From assembly GCA_037893245.1 (NCBI GenBank), contig JBAIAA010000321.1:682001-746000 (forward strand): a stretch of DNA of 64,000 nucleotides. The letters run 5' to 3'. A model generated the notes under the pieces. That model was not told where the DNA came from, did not search any database, and saw only the letters and a list, made by a program, of their open reading frames with translations. A program made the translations under genes and the position numbers. The stretch's first letter is position 1; the number at the start of each line of letters is the position of its first letter. This DNA is from Crossaster papposus. Lineage: Eukaryota; Echinodermata; Asteroidea; Velatida; Solasteridae. This document shows, one piece after another, positions 46,701 to 58,700 of this stretch.

Positions 46701-49700
46701 TGGGATAGACGTGGTGATTTATATATCTAAGGGAAGACATTCAGTGAAATGTAATCAACCCTTGCTTTATTATAAATAATTTGAAAGCATCGAAAAACAA
46801 AACTGCAAATTTATAATGAAATACCTTACAGTGGAACACCGAACAGTCGGATTACTGAACATCATCCTTATTGGCTTCCGATTTTTGTGTACGAAAATAC
46901 CGAACATGGTTGTTGAAAATATGTCAACAGATTTTTAGAAATCCACTGTGTATACCAAACGCAATTTGTGTGTTCTTGTATCGTATTACTATCGAGGATC
47001 GAAACACAAAAGAGAACAAAGGGAACAAAGGATCCTCAAAGGACGGTTTGCTTGTCCGAAATCGGTCCTCGATCGTTGGGGCAAGCGCTAGGTAATGGGG
47101 TTAGGGTATAGTAAAGGAACAAAGGAAAACACAATATCGATCCTCAGTCGTTATGTGGTTCACGACTGTGTGTTCTTGTATCGTATTACGATCGAGGATC
47201 GAAACACAAAAAAGAACAAAGGGAACAAAGGATCCTCGAAGGATGGTTTGCTTGTCCGAATTCGGTCCTCGATCGTTGGGGCAAGCGCTAGGTAATGGGG
47301 TTAGGGTATAGTAAAGGAATAAAGGAAAACACAATATCGATCCTCGGTCGTTATGTGGTTCACGACTGTGTGTTCTTGTCTTGCATTACGATCGAGGATC
47401 GAAACACAAAAGAGAACAAAGGGAACAAAGGATCCTCGATCGACGGTTTGCTTGTCCGAATTCTGTCCTCGATCGACGGTGCAAGCGCTAAGCAATGGGG
47501 ATTGGGTTAAGTAAAGGAAGAAAGGAAAACACAATATCGATCCTCGGTCGTTATGTGGTTCACGACTGTGTGTGTGTGTGTGTGTGTGTGTTATAATTCC
47601 AAAACGACAAACGACTGGTGCTTTATGTTAAAAAAGTGACGGGTGGCTATTATTTCCCCAATGGAAGAGAAAAGCCAACCATTGCTTTATAATTCTGTGT
47701 AAAAAAGAAAGTTCACTTGAAGTAGGCCACAAGAGGGTGCTATTTAAAAGGACAAGCGCCATCTTGAACAATGGGCACCCGATGGACTGGGATGATATAC
47801 CAAACCAAATCTGTGGATCCTGTAATGTTCGTTATAGCAGCCTTCCACCTTTACCTCTCTTTCCACACGGTTCTCAAGGTATTCAAGCTCCACTTCAATT
47901 CTCTTCAGTCGCTCTTGCTGCCTCCTGTCATCTTTGGCGTCTTTAAGGATGTTTTCCCCAGAAACATCTCTGTGGTAATCACTACCCATTTCCTTCAAAG
48001 AAAAACAAAAATTCCCAATTAGGAACTTGATCTTTAATGGGACGTTGGAGACGTGGGCGAGCTAGGTCAGAGGGTATTACCGGCGGCGCAGCCTTTGAAT
48101 CGACTAGTTTTTTGTTCCGTGGCGGTGAGGATTATCGCCTTGCAAACTGCTTCTTGTGTAAAGTTCAGGACAGGCCTGAGGAGTCATGGCTTCTTCTTAT
48201 AGTTCTCTTATTCGTGGCCAGCTCACTTTTGAGGGTATAGTCCTAATTATAATCCCTCGCTCAAAGCGGACTGAGGTTGTCCCAGACCATCTAGGAACTG
48301 GGCGGTTTGGAATTATGGACTGGGAACTTAACAAGTAGTAGAATGGTGATCAGACCATACTGCAGTAAGAATGGGCACCATATGTGACCGGCTCTACAAA
48401 AAGGTGTCTTAAGTCGCGCTATGCACTATCGTGTAATGGCCCGCTCAACGTTGAGAGGATAAACATTTCATAAAAATGTGTTTTTTATTTGTTGTCATGA
48501 ATTAAATCTAAATGTTGATTTTGATGAATAAAGTGGAAAAAACGACTATTTTGTGTGCATCGTTCGATCTGTTGTAGTACAACAGAGCCGGCTATTTAAA
48601 AGCCTGTTTTCTCAGTAATCAAAAAGTAATCAATATGTAAGAATCGTACCTTGGATAAAAACTCACTACAAAGCTACCGACCAATCTCCAACTTACCATA
48701 CCTGTCAAAGCTTCTTGAACGTGTCGCCTTTTCCAGGCTATCCGAATATCTCCAAGATAACAATCTCTTGGACTATAGACAGTCTGCATATCGCAAGAAC
48801 CATAGTGTAGAGACACTGCTTCTAAACCTGTCCAGTGATATTTTGTGTGGCATGAATGACGGCAAGATTACGGCTCTTGTTTTATTGGACCTGTCCGCTG
48901 CATTTGATACAGTGGACCACTGTATTCTTGCCAGCCTTCTATCCTCACTTGGTGTCAGAGGGACAGCTCTAAATTGGTTTATTTCATATTTGCATGATCG
49001 CCAGCAGTCAGTGTGTATTGGTCAGACCAAATCAGAGCCTGTACATGTAGAATGTGGTGTTCCACAAGGTTCTGTTGGAGGACCACTTCTCTTTTCAATT
49101 TATCTGAGTAGACTTGGTCATGTAATCAGCGGTCACAATGTTAATTACCATTGCTATGCTGATGATATCCAGTTATATGTTACCTTTAGTCCAAATCAAG
49201 ATGATGCAATTTGTAATTTAAAGAAACTGGAACAATGCATTGAAGATGTTAGAAAGTGGATGGTGGTAAATTCTTTGCAACTTAACGATAGCAAATCCGA
49301 GTTCATTCTCTGTGGTTCTAGAGCACAATTGGCTAAGATTGATATTACTAGTATCCATGTCGGAAATACAGTCATCACTCCTAAGGCATCCTGTAGAAAT
49401 CTTGGAGTGATGATTGATTCTCACTTTTCAATGTCAAATCAAATTTCCAATGTTTGTAAGTCAGTTCGTTACCAGCTTCGTAATCTTGGTTTAATCCGTA
49501 AGTACTTGACACGATCGGCCACAGAAAAACTGGTTCATGCACTTATATCATCTCGCCTGGATTTGTGTAACTCTCTTTTGTATCATTTACCTTCATCTCA
49601 AATTTCACGTCTTCAGAAACTACAAAACTGTGCAGCTCGTGTTGCAACTCGTTGTCCACGTAAAACTTACATTACACCTATTCTACATTCGCTTCATTGG

Positions 49701-52700
49701 CTCCCTGTTCTACAACGAATTGAGTTCAAAATTCTTCTGACAATATTTCACATTCTACATGGCTCTTCACCAACATACAACAGCAATGTAATTAAATTAC
49801 AGCAACATGGCACTCGTTGCCTTCGCTCTTCCAGTGCTTGCCAGCTGATAGTTCCACGTACCACCAACACTTGGGGAGATAGATCATTTTCACATGCTGG
49901 TCCATTCCTGTGGAACAAACTTCCCCAGGCCATCCGTTTACCTACAAGTCTCTCTGACTTTAAAATCGCACTAAAAACACACATGTTTAAGCTGTTTTTG
50001 TCCTAAGTGTTATGTTTTTCATTGTTATGCGCCATGAGCGTCATTAATGACGGATACCGGCGCACTATAAATATTCGTTATTATTATTATTAAACACGTC
50101 ATATCTCCAAAATGAGAGGGGCTATGGATCTCTATTATATACTACAGGAAAGCTTACGTTGTGGGCTTTCTTACCATGTATATAACTCAATTTAATTTTT
50201 TTCGCGACATAAGACACCTTTTTGTAGAGCCGGTCACATATTGACAACATGATAATGCCCTAATCTCTCGGTCCCATTGCTATTTTAGGAAGCCTTTAAT
50301 AAACTGTTTGGGGACAGAGTAAAGCGCACCTGTACAAAAGTATTTGTATAATGCTGTGTAGGTCACCAATTTAAATCTCTGTTCTACTCTCTTTTTTGTG
50401 GGATATTTTAGAGAACAAGAATTTGCGAGTGAATAATTTACGTGATCAACCTGCAATGGTGAGACGGGTCATCAAAGATAAGTGCTGCCTCTGTGGACTT
50501 TAATGTTAACCAGTTCTCGCTGGGGTTATTTTAACAATGATCGAACCCAGGTGCAATTTGTTTTTCACGAACTTCAAACCAAGATGGGTTCCGGCCGGCC
50601 TGATATTTCCGGCCTCGCATACTGCGCGCCGACATATATTCCTGGCCTTGCTCGTTTATGTTTATTTGAAGCATGTAATGAGCTTTTGCAACGATATATT
50701 TCTTCATTATTCTTTTAGAATATATTTTCACAACTAAAAATAGTACGATTGATTTACTTTTTAGAAAAATTTAGAACAGGTAAAAAAAAGTGGGTTTAAA
50801 AACAAAGTCCAGAAATTTCCGTATTTAACACAGTGTTATTCTTTATGTCGTATGTTCTATTAATTTGTCAAGTTTCATTTCCATACCTTGCAACAACGCT
50901 ACCATTGCTGTTTTGTCATGTATCAAAAAGGTGCTTTTCAACCAGTCAATAACTTTAACCACAATTTTCTCTCTTTTCTTCATTTCAATGTGTCGCTACT
51001 CTACATCTCATAACTTTTGAACCTTTAGTCAAATCAACATCTATAGGGTTTTCACCACATTAAAGCTTAACCCTAACTACATGTACGCCAAACACATCAA
51101 ACTTCAACTGCAGGTTTTGTTGGTTTTGGCAGGTTTTGTACCAAACATTAGCAACTTACCAAAGGCCCAGGGAGACTATATTAATATCTGAGAGGTTCAG
51201 GGAAGAAAGGCATTAAGACTTGTACAAATGTTGGAGTTTAGGGGAATGCACAGGCATTTATTCGTGGGTGACCCATGCACAGCACAGTTCCTGGTCAACT
51301 GTAAGTGTATGTATACACATCCTGTGTGTCCCCACTCAAGTACATAATACCATTGGCCAGTCATCACTGCACTGAACCTAAACACTGAACAATGCATTGA
51401 CCCATATGTACCAAGTCAATCAAACTTTAACTGTTGGAGTTTGGCAGGTTTTAGCAATGTTAGGTTCAGTACAGTGTACAAATAATTACTGAACCTATGT
51501 GCAGCTGTTTGTTAGGTGGTTATGGTTTAAGTTCCCTTTAAATATATATACAAGAAACTAAAAAGTGGCCAGGGTCGACTTCTGACCGATTTTGCTGAAT
51601 CGCATCCCAATTGATAATGGAAGGCGCTGCCAACTAGTCAACTTAAAGTGCAAATTTAGTAAAATAAAAGATAGGCAAATCAAGTATGTTGAAGAGCACG
51701 CACAGCTTGTTTATCTTCGAGTGAGTTGCTTATCATTTCTTTAACATTACCTGTGAAGGTGTAGTGCTGATGCAATCAAAGTCTTCTGCAGGCAGGAGAG
51801 CCTTGAGCTTAGCATCTATGTCTAGGAGAGCTTGTTGGTCTGTGGCATCAGGGATGTAACCCACTCCTGCTGATAGCTGCAAAGTGTTCATTATACGACT
51901 GCTGTCCGGCTGCAAGCAAGCAATCAATAAGAAAATAAGGTGAATATACTGTATTACATTCATAAAGTGTTATGGTCGAGCGGTTAACCAGTTCGCGCCG
52001 GGATTATTTTAACATAATATAATCACCGAGCCGAGGGGCGGGATTATTTTTAACGAAACTCGATCCGAAGCGGTTTCAGGCCGATAGTGCCGGAAAGCAC
52101 ACCCACGCATTTCTGGCCTTGCTCGGTTTTGACAGACATTTCCGAACTTGATGCGTCATCCGTTTTGAATTTGGGGAAAACTTTGCGTTTATATACGTCA
52201 TCCGGCGCGAACTGGTTAAGAGCACGCGAACTTAAATTCTGGTGTTTCTGATAAGAAGAGTGTAGGTTCCAGTCCCGGTCTTGACACGTGTGTCCTTAAG
52301 CAAGGCACTTAATCACTATTGCTTCGTCCATTGGATAGGATGTAAAGTCGAAGGTTCCATTTGTTGTGTAATGCACGTAAATTGCACGTATCAGTTATAG
52401 CTAGAAGGAGGGGTTTGCCCCGATATTCCTGGCAGTGCGCCACAGCACCTTAAACAAAATCCAGACAAAGGTGCTACATAATGGGTCTCATATTCTCATA
52501 AATTTCCTTAACCAGTTCGCGCCGGAGGAGGACGTATACATGTATATACCCAGCACGATATGTGGCAGAGGGGTACCCCCCTCTTATCCCTATACTTTAT
52601 ACGCACTCAACACTATTGTAACCTAACCCATCCCCCTTGAAACCTAAAAGGAATTCCTGAGATTCCGGGAACACAATGGTCAACACAAAAGAGGGGGGGT

Positions 52701-55700
52701 TTTCTCTGCCACATATCGTGCTTCATATGTACATGTACACGCAAAGTTTTTCCCAGATTCAAAACGAATGAGGCATAAACACGAATCAAGTTTGGTTAAA
52801 AACAATCCCGCGCTTCGGCTCGGTGATGTTAAAATATTACCGATTCGAACCGGTTAACCTGTCTTTGAGAATCATAGAGCGCATTGAGTACCAGTCTTGG
52901 TAAATACGTGCACTATATAAGAACTGCCTATTATAAATACCTGAGACAGTTAAGCTATTCCTAGTGGTCGAGAGCCCGACACATGGGCATGTTTAAACAG
53001 CCAATATAACATTGGCCCAGCCAGTTGTAAACGCTTTTTCAGTGTCGCATTCAATTTGGACTCCTATATGTGACCTGCTCCCGCAAAACCAGACATAAGT
53101 GGTTTTTGTTTTAAAGTGAGATATTGTTATTTCCATTTAGTACACATCTTCAGCTTTCATTTTGTACCAACACCACCTTTATACCATACATACTTCCAAT
53201 GTTATAAGGATTTTATTTTGATGTATTTGGGAGATAAATTACCACTTTTAGGACACAGTTTGCCTCAATAAATGCATGATTGTCGTACTTTCTCATCAAT
53301 AAAGTTGATTTTGTTTAACTAAGGGTTAAAGTAGGCCTATACGTATTAAATAATAAAAAAAAAACTGAAAAACAAAAATCGATGTCCGCCAGATTTTTCA
53401 CCCCATTTAAAATTTGACGGTCTGTATCTCGAAATAGACTGTGCGACTTATGTCAGGTTTCGTAGGAGCGGGTCACATATGTGACCTGTCACCACAAAAT
53501 GAGAGTAAAGTCGCAAAATGTGATTCGGAGATATAGCCATTTAAAGTCAAAATATGAAGGGGTGGTAAATTTTGAGATTTTGCATAATTTGGAAAGCCCT
53601 AGTCCTCCTTTACATATTTCCATTTTTTGGGTGACATCCGATGATCGAAAACCTCTTAAATTACGCGATTTTGCATAGTTAGTGTTTGGATTAAAGTCCA
53701 TTAGTGGTCAAATTAACACGGTAATTAAATATGCAAATCAGGTCCTTGTGAGTATCCCACGTTTTCAACATTGAAATATTTTGTTGTTTATACAATAGTT
53801 TGTATGTGTGGAAAATTTCAAGAAGAAATAATGATTAGAACATAGCCGTTGCTATGCTCAACCGAACCTTACTTGTCCTGTTTTGTAATCTTTTGCGTGT
53901 TTTGTTTAAGATGTTTAGTAAGTTTTCTCACAAACACGTTTTGTGAAACCCAGGACTTTATAGAGCGCTGTAAAAAGTATTTATTGCAAAACCCCCAAGT
54001 GTTATGTACCATTGGAAAGCTCTCTTTCTCAAGAATTTGAAAATACCAATATATTAATTTTCAATATTTCCGACTTTACTCTCATTTTGTGGTGACAGGT
54101 CACATACCGGTATGAAGTCTGGTCTATGTCCCTTTCATTGTTGAAACCATTTGTTGTAAAAATGTGCGAAGCAATTGCGCTATATTCTTGGTGTTTCTTT
54201 ATTGCCTCTTGCCTATATTAGTTTCTCGCTATGTTACCTTCCCAAAAGAATAGAGAGGTATCGCCTACAACGCTACATTGTACATTCGTGCTAAATAATG
54301 CTAGGACAATAGGGCGACGCCACGGGTGCAGCTTAACATTTGATACAGACCTTTTCTTCTTCATCCACCAGCATCTCTACGTCTTGAAGCAACTCCTCCA
54401 GGCGTTTCTTCTCATCATCTGTCATGGCAATGACATTCCCTGCATCACTTGCCAACTAGTAACAAACAAATCAATAACACCAACAATATAATAAACCACA
54501 TAATAGTTACAAAGCACAGAGCTGGTAGGACACATCATTTGCTGGTAGGACACATCATTTGCAGATATCAAACAAATTTACTACCGACTTATTAAGAAAT
54601 ATCTTAATTTTTGGAAAGTAAAAAATGATTGTATGCATCCAGCAAAATGATTACGCTAGATATCCTAAAATTGTTCCAACAAATTGGATTTTACATTAAA
54701 AAAATCTCGATCGCTAGACAGAGATCGCGAAAAACAACAAGAACATTGAAAACGAACGGCGCTTTTCTTGCTTTTCTCGGAATCCATGATTGTTAAACTT
54801 CGGACAGGTCCCTTAAACGATATTTACTATAAAATACAATCCTCCAAATCTACCCATTCATGATAATTCAGGCAATTCAAGTTTGGGCTATCCCAGGTTA
54901 AATCACCTGTTTTTGTTTTATGTATTATTTATCTGTCATATTGTGGTTGAGTTAACCTGAATATTAAATAAATCCAATCAAATCAATACCAATGGTGTAT
55001 CCTACTTTATCCTACCTTTAATTAAACATTTGTACGCTCTAGTAATATTAGTGTGTGGGAGTGTACGTAGCCCAGTAGTTAGGATTTGGTTCAAATCCAG
55101 CTGCTGGCCATATGTTGTGTCTTTGGGCAAGCCACTTTACCCCAAATTGCCTCTCTCCACTCTGAAGAGTATGGGTACCAGCAACCCGCGATGGCTTAGC
55201 ATCCCGTCCAGGGGGAATTCCCAGTTGTTTCATGCTACAGAAACCGGAGTTAAACACCGGCCTGATGAGCCATGCCATGTCGGCTCGGGACGGACTTTAC
55301 TTTGCTGGTTCAATATTCCCATGCGCCATGATGGAAAACAAGCTGGAATCTCAGATTTTGTTTTCAAGGCGGGAAAATAATAGCATTTTTGTGTGGATGT
55401 ACAGCAGGCAAAAGTCTATCTAACTCTTTCTATAGCCGTACCGCAATTTTTAGGTAGAATGACAAACTAACTATATTCACCGTCCGATCAGGAAAAACTT
55501 GAACAGAAAAGAAATATTAACAGAACAAACTACGCTAGACAGGCTTGGCCAATGTGTTGCAACCAAGATTTGTATATAAAACTGTTAGACCAATTAAGCT
55601 AGTCGAGTGTTTGCATTAAAATTTGACATGCATTCGCCGCGTTTTTTTTTGGTTTTTTTTGAGGGGGTCGAAGATTTGGATCACCCTGTTCAACAGATAG

Positions 55701-58700
55701 TACAAAAAAAAAGTACGATTGGATAATAGTTGTGAACAGCGATAGGTCAATTGATACTGAAAGCAGTGGAATTTGTGTTTTAAGGTAATCTACGAGCTAC
55801 AAGTGAAAGTATTAAATCTGCCTAGAGTTAGAATCTGAACTATCTTGACCCAATGATGACCCAAGGCACCTACATCAATGTTCCTCTGAATGAAGTCATT
55901 GCTTGCTGGCTGTGCGGTGTCATCGTGACCTTTGCCCTTTGCTCGTCGCCTGCCACTGCGTTTAGCCTTGCCATCACCCTCCGCTTGACAACTCCTGTCT
56001 GTGCTGTTACCTTAATTGGATTTAGAATAAGCAACAAATGTATTTAAACAAACAATAACATCAAATAAATACAATTCATAAAGGATTATTTGGGGGCTTG
56101 TTTTGAAGGAAAATTCATAGACCTGCAATTAGCCCATGCGGATGACGTATAAATACATTGAAATGTTTTGAAATGCATGTTTAGCTGTTTTCTGTGAGGG
56201 ATACTCTTTATAATGTCCTGGGGAGTAACTCTATCTTTCAAAACATTTCAAAATGTTTTGAAAGGTTCAACCATGTATGCATAGCAACTGTACTGAAATT
56301 TGGTTGAGCAATAGCTCCACTTTTCATTTCCTTTCGCAAGGTTTTGGAGGGTCTGGCCATTTTCTGATAAACTTCCTATACCTTTATCATAGGGGTATAC
56401 CATTGCCCAATTGTTCAACCTTTCAATACCTTTTAAAAGGTATTGAAAGGTGTGGTAGTGCAGTAGCAACAAATTCTGGAGCGTTTTGAAAGGTTCATAC
56501 TTATTTATAGCCATTTTGCCCAGTAAGCAGAATTTGAAAGGTTTTGAAAGGTAAAACCATAGAAGGGTTAATACAGTTTTCTTCATGCACATGACAAGAT
56601 CAGAACATATAAGCCCATAGGATGATCGCTAAAAATGTTCCAAATTGTGATCCCCATTTTGCACCTTGCAAAATGTTAACTATACAAATTATGTATAAAG
56701 GTAAGAAACACTATTTGCAGATATCAACAAATTTTACTACCGATTTTTAAAGAAATATCTTACCGTAATTTCCTGCGGTAAAGCCGCACGGCGGTTAAGG
56801 CGCAGGTCCCTAAAATCACCCAAAATTTGTTCAAACGTCAACAGATAAAGCGCACTGCCGAATAAGGCGCATGCTTGAACGCACCCAGAAGAACACCAGG
56901 CGCCACCCGGTGTAGGTACATCGCCACAAAGGGGTCATTTTGTAGCCTTAGAAGGATCCCACTATTCCAAGCAAGAATTTGCTGAGTACTTGAGTTTATC
57001 TGGCACGCAAACAATGTATGAAAACTTCAAACCAGTAGTCACAATATCGCACGAGGTTTGCCGATACATATCATGTATCACTGCAGTATAAACTGCATGC
57101 ACATGTACATCACATGCAGCGATCGCGTGCATGGTATCCCTAATTGCGACACCCCCTAATCTTTTTTCCAGTCGTTGTGAATGCTCCGCGCTGTGTAGTT
57201 CGGATGGTGAATTGCATGAAGCCGGAACGTAGACGAAAAAACGTTTAGAAAAAGGCCACATAGTACGGGCCAGCTTTTTATCCCTGTTGTACGCGTCATG
57301 CAGCGCACGCTGTAGTCTTGTTTGCAAGACGATCTTAATCGCGGTATATGCAGCGCGCAAAGGCTGCCGATGCGGTAATTCGCGCGTGGTCTACGGCGTA
57401 CGTTAGAGGGCACCCCGCATCGCGAAAAACGTCTTGCAAACAAGACTACGCACGCTGCCGAGTGCTAAATCACATACATGTACGGTCGTAGGGGGATCAA
57501 CACATCGCGGCATTGTTAATGGAAACACGGTCACAATGTCCGGAGAGTTGGGCTAATTGGTTGACCGCATTATTGAGTAAGATTGCGGCGTTCAAAGAAT
57601 TCTTCACACAAAGACCATCACTTTGAACTCAAGCGACATCATATACGGCGCACTGAAAGATAAGGCGCGGCGATGTTTTTGTGGTCTAGAAAGTCAGATA
57701 AGCCGCATCTTTACAACAGGAAATTACGGTACTTATTTCACAGTAAATATTGATTTTAGGCATCCAGCAAAATGATTGTGCTAGATATCCTGTAATTGTT
57801 CAAAAAAATGAATTTTATTTAAAAAAAAATCACAATCGCCGTTGAACATAAGAACAACTACCCGACACCGGTTAAAAACGAACGCTGTTTTTCTGGCTTT
57901 TCTCAGCAACCGGTATACTGTACACTGTATGATTGTAAAACTTTGAACAGGTCAGTTAAACGATATTTACTATAAAATACAACCCCCCAAATCCACCCAC
58001 CCATGATAATTCAAGTAATTGCCAATGGTGTATCCTACCTTTAAGAATGGGAATTATGTACCACAGGAATTGTACCACAGAAATTGTACCACATGAACTT
58101 TCGGTATTGAATTCCTGTAGTAAAATTCCTGTGGTACAATTCCTGTGGTAATGTTCCCCAAAACCACAGGAATCTGTGTGGTAATATCCTGTGGTACTGT
58201 CCTGTGGTATTTTGTGTGGTAATACCACCGGACATTTTCGCAAGGGTATATCCTACCTTTAAAATATTTGTATTGGATTATAAGAATAATCATACGGTAC
58301 CTTTAGTCCTGTGAATGCCACTAGACATATTCGTAAGGGTATATCCTACCTTTAAAATATTTGTATTGGATTATAAGAATAATCATACGGTACCTTTATT
58401 CCTGTGGATGCCATTGGCTCTAGCCCCTATCACAGGAGAGTCTGCTTCAGCTGGCTGGGTTGGAAATACTGGATCTATTGGCTCCTGCTCTAGGGAAACT
58501 CCTGCAAATCAGTCAGAAATTAAATCAATCAGAAAGATATGTTTGTACATAAAGTCACATTCATGCACGCATGCGCATAAATTAGCCGGGAAAATGTACA
58601 GTGGTCAACAAAATTTTTGTCATTTTCTCGTAATTTCTTTAAAATTTGTCCCATTTGAAATTGTCATACACGTAGGTATTACTTTTGGTCCAAGTGGTTT

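Larger units (their letters stand above)
51967..52930 (+). repeat. tRNA-derived SINE interrupted by two family A MITEs
   Basis: SINE text: ATGGTCGAGCGGTTAA, then (after MITE A2) GAGCACGCGAACTTAAATTC, B box GGTTCCAGTCCCGG, body CCTTAAGCAAGGCACTTAATC, and after MITE A3 the tail TTGAGTACCAGTCTTGG ... TGCACTATATAAGAACTGCC. About 380 bp without inserts. The head resembles tRNA-Ser/Leu. Confidence 0.83.

Noticed and set aside
47095..47534. Repeated small frames that could be a peptide family
   Set aside because: They are the 200-bp satellite read in frames without stops, in an intron of fsip1.
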